A stretch of DNA of 11,820 nucleotides, from positions 1 through 11,820 of the forward strand of contig WGAQ01000093.1 in the NCBI GenBank assembly GCA_015494735.1, written 5' to 3'. Both the position numbers and the translations under genes were made by a program. Shown here piece after piece: positions 5,886 through 11,820 of this stretch. Under the pieces are notes generated by a model. The model was not told the origin of the DNA, did not search any database, and saw only the letters and a program-made list of their open reading frames with translations. The stretch is from Caldifarciminota bacterium (GTDB taxonomy: Bacteria; Hydrothermota; Hydrothermia; LBFQ01; DSFT01). Within the stretch, counting starts at the first letter, position 1, and each line of letters begins with the position of its first letter.

Positions 5886-7574
5886 ATGAACGAAAGACCC
5901 TGGTTAAAGCACTACGATGAAGGTGTGCCCCACCATATCGATTACAGGGAAGAACCCCTGTTTACCATCCTGGAGGAGGCAGCCCAGAAGTATCCGGAAA
6001 ACATAGCGATAAGGTTTTACAACTACACCATAACCTACAGGGAACTGGACGAACTGGTGGACAGGGTGAAGAGTGCCCTGCACGATATGGGCATTAAGAA
6101 GGGGGACAGGGTTGCCCTCATGCTACCCAACACCCCCCACTACGTCATCTCCTATTACGCCGTCCTGAAACTGGGTGCCACTGTGGTCCAGATGAACCCC
6201 CTGTACTCTCCCCGCGAAATCGAATTCATCCTGAGCAACAGCGAAGCCAGAGCCATAATAACCCTGGACCTGTTCGTGGACAAGGTGAAGAAGGTCCAGG
6301 ACAGGGTTCCAACGGAATTCTTCATAGCGGGGAAAATTCAGGATTTCCTTAACTTCCCCCTGAACATTCTCCTCGGGATAAAGAACTTCTTCTCCAGGGT
6401 CCCCTCCATTCCGGGCAATTTCAGGAAGTTCACGGACCTCCTGAATCACGAGAAGAAACCCATAGAAGTTCCCATAGACCCCCGCGAGGACATAGCACTG
6501 TTCCAGTACACAGGGGGCACCACTGGATTCCCCAAGGCCGTCATGCTCACCCACTTCAACCTGATGGCCAACGTCCAGCAGACCGTTGCATGGAATCCAG
6601 CGCTGGAGCCGGGTAAAGAGAGAACGCTCGTGGTCATTCCCCTCTTCCACGTATATGCCATGACCATCGGAATGAATTACACCATCAGCATAGGCGGGGA
6701 GATGATTCTCCTGCCCAAGTTCCACACCAAGGACGTCCTGGAGCTTCTGGACAAATACAGGGTGACACTGTTTCCGGGAGTCCCCGCCATATACAACGCC
6801 ATAATCAACTACAGGGATGTGCACAAGTACAATCTCAGGAGCATCAAGGTCTGCATATCGGGAGCGGCACCGCTTCCCGTCGAGGTGAAGAGGAGATTCG
6901 AAGAATTGACGGGGGCGAAACTGGTGGAGGGGTATGGACTTTCAGAGGCCTCTCCCGTCACCCACGTCAACCCGATATTCGGAGTCAATAAGGCCGGGAG
7001 CATAGGGATACCCCTTCCCGATACGGATGCCATGATCGCGGATGAGGACGGCAATCCACTCCCCGTCGGAGAGGTGGGGGAGCTGGCCGTAAAGGGACCC
7101 CAGGTGATGAAGGGCTACTGGAAGAACGAGGAGGAAACGAAGAAGGTTCTGAGGAACGGATGGCTATTTACGGGGGACATGGCCAAGATGGATGAGGATG
7201 GCTACTTCTACATAGTGGACAGAAAGAAGGACATGATAATAGTCAAGGGCTTCAACGTGTATCCCAGGGTGGTGGAAGAGGTCCTGTACAGGCATCCGAA
7301 GGTTCAGGATGCGGCGGTGGTTGGGGTCAAATTGCCCGACAGGGCCGACGAACTGGTAAAGGCATTCATAGTTCTGAAGGAAGGGGAAAGTGCCACGAAG
7401 GAGGAAATCATAGAATTCTGCAAACAGAATCTGGCCCCCTATGAGGTGCCTCAGGAAATAGAGTTCGTGGCGGAACTTCCCAAGAGCATGATAGGGAAGA
7501 CCCTCAGGAGGATTCTCAGGGAGAAGGAGGAAGAGAAAATCAAAAGAAGTCGTAGGGGTCAACAACAATCCTGA
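5886..7574 (+). CDS. long-chain acyl-CoA synthetase (AMP-forming, FadD-like)
   Basis: 562 residues, normal for the ANL superfamily. The enzyme activates a carboxylic acid to an acyl-adenylate and then transfers it to CoA; the FadD-like overall text suggests a medium- or long-chain fatty acid. The phosphate-binding loop YTGGTTGFPK is at 208-217, GYGLSEASP at 349-357, TGD at 429-431, and the hinge IVDRKKDMI with Asp445-Arg446 at 443-451. GFNVYP is at 455-460, and the catalytic lysine is Lys538 in MIGKTLRR. Start ATG 5886 is supported by PSI-like family alignment at the N-terminus and by TATAAT 6 nt upstream; galE ends 18 bp before. The basic tail (KIKRSRRGQQQS) lies in the 35-bp overlap with the convergent priA gene and is probably a non-conserved extension. 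Role: lipid turnover or fatty-acid uptake; the exact chain length cannot be read. Confidence 0.92.
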   Translation: MNERPWLKHYDEGVPHHIDYREEPLFTILEEAAQKYPENIAIRFYNYTITYRELDELVDRVKSALHDMGIKKGDRVALMLPNTPHYVISYYAVLKLGATVVQMNPLYSPREIEFILSNSEARAIITLDLFVDKVKKVQDRVPTEFFIAGKIQDFLNFPLNILLGIKNFFSRVPSIPGNFRKFTDLLNHEKKPIEVPIDPREDIALFQYTGGTTGFPKAVMLTHFNLMANVQQTVAWNPALEPGKERTLVVIPLFHVYAMTIGMNYTISIGGEMILLPKFHTKDVLELLDKYRVTLFPGVPAIYNAIINYRDVHKYNLRSIKVCISGAAPLPVEVKRRFEELTGAKLVEGYGLSEASPVTHVNPIFGVNKAGSIGIPLPDTDAMIADEDGNPLPVGEVGELAVKGPQVMKGYWKNEEETKKVLRNGWLFTGDMAKMDEDGYFYIVDRKKDMIIVKGFNVYPRVVEEVLYRHPKVQDAAVVGVKLPDRADELVKAFIVLKEGESATKEEIIEFCKQNLAPYEVPQEIEFVAELPKSMIGKTLRRILREKEEEKIKRSRRGQQQS

Positions 7575-9663
7575 CGTTGCTGTCCATAGATGCGAGTTCG
7601 TGAAGCAGGGGGTTTATCCCCCTGTACTTCTTATATCGTAGCAGTATCCTCTGCCTGTATCTGCCCCTCAACTTCTCCACAGGGGGCGACGCAGGGCCTA
7701 TGATTTCGACCCCCTCCGGCAATCTTTCGGAGAGGAAATCATAAACGCTCTGGATACCGAGCTCAGCCCTTTCCCTTCCTGGATGTCTGTACTCCACCAT
7801 GGTCATGCGATAGTAAGGGGGATACCTGTATTCCCTCCTGACAGAAAGGATGCTGCGGGCAAATTTCATGTAATCCTCATCCCTCAGGACCCCCATAACC
7901 TCGCTCTCCGGATGAAAGGTCTGAATATAGAGGACCCCCTCCGAAAGGCGACCCTTGAGCTGAAGGAAGGTCTGCCCAATCCTCTCCATGGAGCGGAAAT
8001 CCGGTATCATCATACCCAGGTCCGCCAGCAGGACCACAGCCATTCGAACCCTCTCGAGATTGAGGGCCCTGGCCACCACGTTGGTGCCCACTATTACGGA
8101 AGCCCTTCCGGAGTAAACCATGGATAGAACCTCATCCAGCACCTTCCTCTTTCGCATTACATCGCTATCTATCCTCACCACCCTCCCCGGGAAAATCCTG
8201 GAGAGGTATTCGTGAACCCTTTCCGTTCCATATCCCACGGGCCTGAGGTTGAGGGAGCCACATCTGGGACACTTCTCCACGGGCGGCTCCCTATGGCCGC
8301 ATATATGGCAGTGCATCATACCATCGGACTTGTGAAAGAATAGAGGCACGGAGCAGTTCCGGCACATCATCGTGTATCCGCAGTCCATGCACATGAGGCT
8401 CCTGGCAAAACCCCTGCGGTTTATCAGGACTATGACCTGATTCCCCCTCTCCACCTCCCTCCTCATCCTGTCCAGAACCTCAGGTGCTATGGGGGAGGAG
8501 AACTTCTTCCTTCTCATATCCACCACCTCCACCCTGACGGGGGTCCTCCCCCTGACCCTGAGCATCCTGTACTTTCCCCTTCCTGCATTGAGGACCGATT
8601 CCATCGACGGGGTGGAACTGTACAGAAGAACATCCATACCCCGCAACCTCCCCATGAATACAGCCACATCGCGCGCATGGAAGTAGGGTCTCTTCTCCTC
8701 ATTCTTGTACAGGATATCGTGCTCATCATCCACGATAATCAAACCCGGATTCCGGAACGGGAGGAAAAGGGCCATGGGAGTGCCCACCACCACCCTCCTG
8801 CTCCCCCTGAATACATCCATCCAGACGGCAGTCCTGGACTCCTCGGAAAAACCGCTGTGATATACCCCCACAACATCCCCGAAGGCATCCATCAGCATGC
8901 GGGCCATGTAGGGGATGCTGTGCATGTCGGGGGTGATGATTACCACATCCTTCCCCGCATCCAGGTACTTCCTCACCAGATAGAAGTAAAGGGGATATCT
9001 GTCGAAGTTGACCGGAGGGACCAGAAGGGTTATCCCCGAAATGGATTCGAGGAGGTTCGCGTATATCCCCATGGGTCTCTCGGGAAAGTCGAACCTGACC
9101 CGAAGGGATGTTATATCCGTAAGGGCCCTTTCCCTTATGGGCTGTATCCTCTCCTGAATGCGGACCAGTCCCCTGCGGGCCAGATGCTCTATCGTTCTCC
9201 TCTCCCTGGATGAAAAACCGGACAGGCGCACCCATCCCCTGGACTGCATCAACTTCTCCACCACCTTCGCCTCGTATGGACTCAAATCCTCCTCTGGATT
9301 TATCTTCTTCAGGGCCCTCCTGTCTATGCGAACCAGTTTCTTCTCCGATTGAATGGCTCCCGGGGGGAAGAATCTGCGCAGGACTTCCCATAGATGAGAT
9401 ACATAGTATCGGGCCATCCACCGGGCCACCTGAAGGGATATTTCATCTATCCATATCCCCTCGTTCATAAGGATGGGCTTCATCTCCATCCCCTCCGGCT
9501 CCTCAGCAGCCTCCCCCACCACCACACCCCTCGCCACATGTCCCCTCACTTCGACGCTCACCAGCTCCCCGATACGGGCCCCGAGTTCATCCACATAGTA
9601 AAGGGTCTCTGGAATACCGAAGACCGCCACTTCCAGAATTCTCACCTTCTTCTCTTCAGCCAT
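7540..9663 (-). CDS. priA: primosomal protein PriA, probably ATPase-dead
   Basis: 707 residues. PriA recognises stalled replication forks and recruits DnaB loading proteins. The N-terminal DNA-binding domain covers about 1-110, followed by a winged-helix region to about 190 and the helicase lobes. Motif II is VDDEHD at 311-316 (usually DEEH), motif III YSSTPSMES at 348-356. All eight zinc cysteines are present (425, 428, 434, 437, 452, 455, 465, 468). The C-terminal domain ends IVVDPYDFF. The Walker A position (about 213-227), normally GxTGSGKT, reads LLVPPVNFDRYPLYF with no glycine loop or lysine. Motif V reads GTNVVARALNL (526-536) instead of GTQMxxKGHDF. Motif VI reads QLKGRLSEG instead of QVAGRAGR. 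ATP hydrolysis is therefore very unlikely. The frame is intact over the full family length, so this is not simple decay. Start ATG 9663 has GGAG upstream and overlaps the preceding gene by 22 bp. Confidence 0.95.
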   Translation of the reverse strand: MAEEKKVRILEVAVFGIPETLYYVDELGARIGELVSVEVRGHVARGVVVGEAAEEPEGMEMKPILMNEGIWIDEISLQVARWMARYYVSHLWEVLRRFFPPGAIQSEKKLVRIDRRALKKINPEEDLSPYEAKVVEKLMQSRGWVRLSGFSSRERRTIEHLARRGLVRIQERIQPIRERALTDITSLRVRFDFPERPMGIYANLLESISGITLLVPPVNFDRYPLYFYLVRKYLDAGKDVVIITPDMHSIPYMARMLMDAFGDVVGVYHSGFSEESRTAVWMDVFRGSRRVVVGTPMALFLPFRNPGLIIVDDEHDILYKNEEKRPYFHARDVAVFMGRLRGMDVLLYSSTPSMESVLNAGRGKYRMLRVRGRTPVRVEVVDMRRKKFSSPIAPEVLDRMRREVERGNQVIVLINRRGFARSLMCMDCGYTMMCRNCSVPLFFHKSDGMMHCHICGHREPPVEKCPRCGSLNLRPVGYGTERVHEYLSRIFPGRVVRIDSDVMRKRKVLDEVLSMVYSGRASVIVGTNVVARALNLERVRMAVVLLADLGMMIPDFRSMERIGQTFLQLKGRLSEGVLYIQTFHPESEVMGVLRDEDYMKFARSILSVRREYRYPPYYRMTMVEYRHPGRERAELGIQSVYDFLSERLPEGVEIIGPASPPVEKLRGRYRQRILLRYKKYRGINPLLHELASMDSNVRIVVDPYDFF
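7606..7624 (+). terminator. possible terminator hairpin downstream of acyl-CoA synthetase
   Basis: CAGGGGG (7606-7612), loop TTTAT, and CCCCCTG (7618-7624) form a perfect 7-bp GC-rich stem, 32 bp after the acyl-CoA synthetase stop on the plus strand. It is followed by TACTTCTTATAT, only a weak U tract. It lies in the antisense of priA codons, so it may be a coincidence of coding sequence. Confidence 0.35.
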
Positions 9664-10097
9664 GTGATAGCTCCATCCAGAAAGATGTGAAGGATATCTG
9701 CCACGAACATACCTGAAGCCACCCAGAGGAGTTCATACCTGTGAGCCCTTATCCACCCTTCCAGTGCACCCGTATCCCTCACCACAATCAGAGAAATTAT
9801 AAGGGCCACTATTCCCAGATAGGCAATGCGCGTCAGCGTGCCGATTATGGGAGTATGGGAAACACCCCTGTGAGAGAACAGTAGGGAATAGGGAAGCCAC
9901 AGGATGGACAGCCACCTCCACCTCCTTACGGGACCGGAGCCGAATATGTCCACATCGGGGGACATGAAGTAGGTGGCAAATATGTATCCCCCGGAGAAGA
10001 GGATGCTTTCCTCCAGTCCCACATATCTGTTCAGGAGATAGGCCGATGGAATAAGGAGCAGGAGATTGAAACCCGTGTGGGTCCTGTACTTCGGCAT
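9642..10097 (-). CDS. DUF2227-like putative metal-binding membrane protein
   Basis: 151 residues, with a text pattern matching the DUF2227 (COG2389-type) predicted metal-binding proteins. It opens with YRTH(T) at 4-8, continues MSPDVDIFGSGPVRRWRW at 45-62, LPYSLLFSHRGVSHTPIIGT at 68-87, and closes with DILHIFLDGAITW at 134-146. Conserved His7, Asp48, Asp50, His76, His81, Asp134, His137 and Asp141 could form the metal site. Three to four hydrophobic stretches (about 10-25, 31-45, 91-106, 122-140) suggest an integral membrane protein. No activity is established for the family as far as I know. The ATG at 10097 directly abuts the stop of the upstream lipoprotein gene, and the 3' end overlaps priA by 22 bp, so it sits within one operon. 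Confidence 0.8.
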   Translation of the reverse strand: MPKYRTHTGFNLLLLIPSAYLLNRYVGLEESILFSGGYIFATYFMSPDVDIFGSGPVRRWRWLSILWLPYSLLFSHRGVSHTPIIGTLTRIAYLGIVALIISLIVVRDTGALEGWIRAHRYELLWVASGMFVADILHIFLDGAITWLKRRR

Positions 10098-10817
10098 CTA
10101 TCGGGATGGAACCCTTATGTAGAGCCTGACCTTTCTCTCCACAACAGCACCGAATACACCAGCAGCCCCCTCGATGTTGATGATTGCTTCCCCGCTCATC
10201 GCATAGTCGTACATATCCCGGTTGTATCCGATAACGTATATGTCATAGTACCCCTCGACGGGGAAGTAGGACCCGTACCTGAGCATATCCGACACGGTAT
10301 CGGCAGAGTAATAGGAAAAGAAGGTGGAAAAACCGTAGGCGAGATTATAGGCCTTCACCTTATAGATTATGACCCCATCGCTCGAGGTCCACACCATGAG
10401 GGGGGCATCTTCCCCCACTTCCACCGTATCCCCGTCCTCCGGCTGCAATATTGTGAAATCTCCGGGGACCACGGTAGTTGCTGTCAGGGTATCGGCGGAA
10501 TCAGGGGTGATGAGTATGAAATGATACGTGTCCCCCACGGAGGGGACGAAGGGGGAATAGTAGTACGTGAGGGTATCTATCTGCACGCCGAAGGTGAATT
10601 GGAAGGTGTCCCGTGAGTTCCAGACCCACGCCCTGGCCCCGTCCATACCGTACGATGCTTCATCCTCCGGAGAGTAAACGCGGTCGAAGAAGAGGTACTG
10701 CGTATCCACCGGATTGTTGAGAATCAGCCATACGTTGTACGGGGGGATATACGGATTCTCGTACTTTACCTGAATACATGCAGGCAGAAGAAAGAGAAGA
10801 GGCAGAAACCTCTTCAT
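10098..10817 (-). CDS. hypothetical beta-rich lipoprotein
   Basis: 239 residues. A short lipoprotein signal peptide MKRFLPLLFLLPAC ends in the lipobox LPAC, so Cys14 is the probable lipidation site. The mature part is rich in Tyr, Thr, Val, Asp and Ser with alternating hydrophobic residues, as in extracellular beta-sandwich proteins. It can be read as two modules: about 25-115, containing ARAWVWN and PSVGDTYHFILITP, resembles DUF4249-type lipoproteins; about 118-230, beginning FTILQPEDGDTVEVGE, resembles an Ig/fibronectin-like domain. These resemblances are loose. The start ATG 10817 overlaps the upstream dsb-like stop (ATGA), and the stop abuts the next ATG. The role is unknown; it is probably envelope-anchored. 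Confidence 0.75.
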   Translation of the reverse strand: MKRFLPLLFLLPACIQVKYENPYIPPYNVWLILNNPVDTQYLFFDRVYSPEDEASYGMDGARAWVWNSRDTFQFTFGVQIDTLTYYYSPFVPSVGDTYHFILITPDSADTLTATTVVPGDFTILQPEDGDTVEVGEDAPLMVWTSSDGVIIYKVKAYNLAYGFSTFFSYYSADTVSDMLRYGSYFPVEGYYDIYVIGYNRDMYDYAMSGEAIINIEGAAGVFGAVVERKVRLYIRVPSR

Positions 10818-11386
10818 TTCAGTTCCAGACCGGAGATATTGGACAGGGTACTTCTCAGAGCCTCGTAATCGGGAGGGGCCCCCACTATCATCTTGATATC
10901 GGCATATTCATCCTTCCCGTCGGAGGAGATTATGAAGAAGGTGGGCGTTCCGGATACTCCCAGTTTGAATCCCAGCTCCATATCCCTCTCCACTATGGCT
11001 TTACCATCGCAATCCTTCTTATCGGGTTTCACATCCTCCCCCTTTATGAGTTTCTCCTTGGTCTTGAAGTAATCCTTCGAGCATGCTATGATTTCGGCTT
11101 TCCTGCGAGCATCCGGATGAAAGTCCAGAGGGAACCACCTGATGAACACCGCCACCTTGTCGGGATTCTTTTCGTAGAGTTGCTTAACCAGGGGAATGGA
11201 TTTCCTGCAGAAGGGACAATCGGGGTCGTCGAATATCACTATCTTCAGGGGTGCATCCTTCCTGCCCAGTATGAGCTGGGCATCGGACACAACCTCCTGC
11301 GCTATCTGTCTGGCATCGGGCTGCTGCTCCTGTGCTTGAGCCTGAGCCTGTGCCTGAGAAATAACGACTGTAAAGAGAATTCCCAT
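10814..11386 (-). CDS. DsbC/DsbG-like thiol:disulfide interchange protein
   Basis: 190 residues with a thioredoxin fold. DDPDCPFCRK at 53-62 carries the redox pair Cys57/Cys60, and VSGTPTFF at 144-151 carries the cis-proline Pro148. A second pair, Cys102 and Cys126, sits where DsbC has its structural disulfide, and LGFKLGVSGTP matches the DsbC-like helix before the cis-proline. The N-terminal dimerisation domain of true DsbC is absent. The N-terminus is odd: MGILFTVVISQAQA is a very short hydrophobic stretch with no Lys/Arg, followed by a Gln/Ala repeat, so it resembles the back half of a signal peptide. An in-frame TAA four codons upstream excludes a longer start. TAAAAT stands exactly 6 nt before the ATG. 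It is likely the first protein of the four-gene minus operon; it probably acts in the periplasm if export works. Confidence 0.88.
   Translation of the reverse strand: MGILFTVVISQAQAQAQAQEQQPDARQIAQEVVSDAQLILGRKDAPLKIVIFDDPDCPFCRKSIPLVKQLYEKNPDKVAVFIRWFPLDFHPDARRKAEIIACSKDYFKTKEKLIKGEDVKPDKKDCDGKAIVERDMELGFKLGVSGTPTFFIISSDGKDEYADIKMIVGAPPDYEALRSTLSNISGLELK
11323..11355 (-). repeat. short degenerate hexamer repeat encoding Ala-Gln run
   Basis: About five imperfect copies of a 6-nt unit (CAGGCT/CAGGCA/CAAGCA on the minus strand) encode the alternating Gln-Ala stretch at residues 11-20 of the DsbC-like protein. It spans the likely signal-peptide cleavage region (AQA-type sites) and could vary in copy number by slippage. 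Confidence 0.6.
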
Positions 11387-11390
11387 GGGG

Positions 11391-11400
11391 AAATTTTAAG
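11391..11400 (-). promoter_or_regulatory. leaderless-type -10 element of DsbC-like gene operon
   Basis: On the minus strand CTTAAAATTT, with TAAAAT at 11398-11393, stands 6 nt before ATG 11386, the same spacing as TATAAT before the acyl-CoA synthetase. It lies within the 19-nt gap between the tRNA-Val 3' end and the gene. A -35 box would have to fall inside the tRNA gene. There is no Shine-Dalgarno. Confidence 0.5.
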
Positions 11401-11405
11401 GGAAG

Positions 11406-11479
11406 TGGGCGCGCCAGGATTCGAACCTGGGACCTCCACCGTGTGAAGATGGCGCTCTCACCAACTGAGCTACGCGCCC
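11406..11479 (-). tRNA. tRNA-Val (anticodon CAC)
   Basis: 74 nt cloverleaf on the minus strand. Acceptor GGGCGCG pairs with CGCGCCC, with discriminator A at 11406. The D stem is GCTC/GAGC. The anticodon stem CCATC/GGTGG contains one G-U pair and encloses loop TTCACAC, with anticodon CAC at 11445-11443. The T stem is CCAGG/CCTGG with loop TTCGAAT. The CCA end is not encoded. It is about 88% identical to the tRNA-Val(UAC) at 3455-3528, so the two probably arose by duplication. It reads GTG valine codons. Confidence 0.96.
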
Positions 11480-11490
11480 ACTCGGTTCGC

Positions 11491-11503
11491 CATAAATTTT
11501 AAA
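11491..11503 (-). promoter_or_regulatory. putative tRNA-Val(CAC) promoter -10 region
   Basis: On the minus strand TTTAAAATTTATG, with TAAAAT at 11501-11496, 16 nt before the mature tRNA. The string CTTTAAAATTT(A)TGGCG matches the other tRNA-Val promoter apart from the one inserted base. No clear -35. Confidence 0.5.
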
Positions 11504-11539
11504 GCAAAATCCCGGAAGGTTCATCCCCGTCACCTTCGG
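11504..11539 (-). terminator. possible intrinsic terminator of the transposase gene
   Basis: On the minus strand CCGAAGGT (11539-11532) can pair with ACCTTCCGG (11520-11512) through one bulged G, with an 11-nt loop. It is followed by GATTTTGCTTT. The hairpin includes the transposase stop codon and would separate it from the tRNA promoter. By-eye call with no folding energy. Confidence 0.4.
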
Positions 11540-11820
11540 ACATGAAACTGGACATGGTGGGATTGGGCATATCTCTTCGGGATGAGACCACTCTCCCTGA
11601 TGAAAGAGCCAGCAACGAGAGTAAGGATATAGGCGATGAAAATAAGAGCAATAAGCCTTTCGAGAATTCGAGTGCTTCTAATCATAGCCCTGTGAAGATT
11701 GAACCTACCCTTAACATGCTCGATGTAGAACCTTTTGTAATACACATCCACCCCATCGCTTATAGCAAACCACATAGTCTCGAGGGTTATGGAAGGTCTG
11801 TATCCCACGATATGAACCCT
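11530..11820 (-). mobile_element. DDE transposase, C-terminal part (IS4-like), runs off the right edge
   Basis: The minus-strand frame is open from the right edge to TGA at 11530-11532, giving the last 96 residues. An internal GTG at 11808 is not a credible start because the frame continues beyond the window. YYKRFYIEHVKGRFNLHR resembles the Y-x2-R-x3-E block of IS4-type DDE transposases: Tyr, Arg and the Glu (probably the third catalytic acid) are present. The Lys expected seven residues after Glu is Asn, with Lys three residues after Glu instead. A hydrophobic helix LIALIFIAYILTLVAGSFI follows, then a basic tail, as in this superfamily. Terminal inverted repeats cannot be assigned because the other end is outside. 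It lies directly upstream of the tRNA-Val gene. Whether the element is intact is unknown. Confidence 0.7.

Noticed and set aside
6123..6824. Long open frame antisense to the acyl-CoA synthetase gene
   Set aside because: Composition is low-quality (His/Gly/Val-rich), with no domain pattern; it is a codon-bias shadow of a well-supported gene.
7476..7499. Hairpin CTTCCC/GGGAAG as a terminator for priA on the minus strand
   Set aside because: The stem is only 6 bp with a 12-nt loop and no U tract, inside conserved acyl-CoA synthetase codons around the catalytic lysine.
8677..9421. Open frames on both strands overlapping priA (8677-9213 plus, 8726-9421 minus)
   Set aside because: Both are rich in Gly/Pro/His with no recognisable motifs, and priA explains the region fully.
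1..11820. CRISPR array, defence island or prophage
   Set aside because: No regularly spaced direct repeats, nuclease/helicase defence genes or phage structural genes are visible; the only mobile sequence is the transposase end at the right edge.

Overview
The window is a gene-dense stretch of bacterial chromosome, most likely from an uncultured thermophile. The bacterial assignment rests on signal peptidase I, PriA, TrmB, a polyprenyl glycosylphosphotransferase and lipobox lipoproteins. Codon use is dominated by AGG/AGA for arginine and ATA for isoleucine. The proteins are rich in Glu, Lys, Arg, Ile, Val and Tyr, and TrmB carries a long C-terminal extension of the kind known from hyperthermophile TrmB. 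I cannot place the phylum from this window; a candidate lineage of the FCB/WOR-3/Hydrothermae kind would be a guess.

Plus strand, 1-7574. The left edge cuts a glycerophosphodiester phosphodiesterase-like gene, which overlaps a ureohydrolase of the formimidoylglutamase/agmatinase family. A promoter motif embedded in the ureohydrolase stop codon precedes a tightly overlapping cluster: lepB, a small helical protein, a LEA2/WHy lipoprotein, and trmB. A tRNA-Val(UAC) follows. Only 16 nt after the tRNA comes a glycosylphosphotransferase gene that starts a polysaccharide pair with galE. galE has no ATG/GTG/TTG start before codon 47; it appears to start at an ATT behind the best Shine-Dalgarno in the window, overlapping the preceding stop. 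An acyl-CoA synthetase gene with its own leaderless-type promoter closes the plus-strand half.

Minus strand, 11820-7540. From the right edge: the 3' part of a DDE transposase with a possible terminator, tRNA-Val(CAC), a DsbC/DsbG-like thiol-disulfide protein, a hypothetical lipoprotein, a DUF2227-like membrane protein, and priA. The four protein genes overlap or abut and look like one operon. PriA converges on the acyl-CoA synthetase gene with a 35-bp 3' overlap. PriA keeps its eight zinc cysteines but has lost Walker A and the motif V/VI residues, so it is probably an ATP-hydrolysis-dead pseudohelicase.

The genes serve envelope biogenesis (LepB, lipoproteins, glycan synthesis, periplasmic thiol chemistry), lipid metabolism (GDPD, acyl-CoA synthetase), tRNA function and replication restart. 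A recurring TTAAAATTT or TATAAT element precedes both tRNAs and three protein genes. In two of those protein genes it sits exactly 6 nt before the ATG, which predicts leaderless mRNAs. I see no CRISPR array, defence system or integrated element beyond the transposase fragment. The points most worth a second look are the ATT start of galE, the degenerate PriA, and the leaderless promoter/tRNA-mRNA arrangement.
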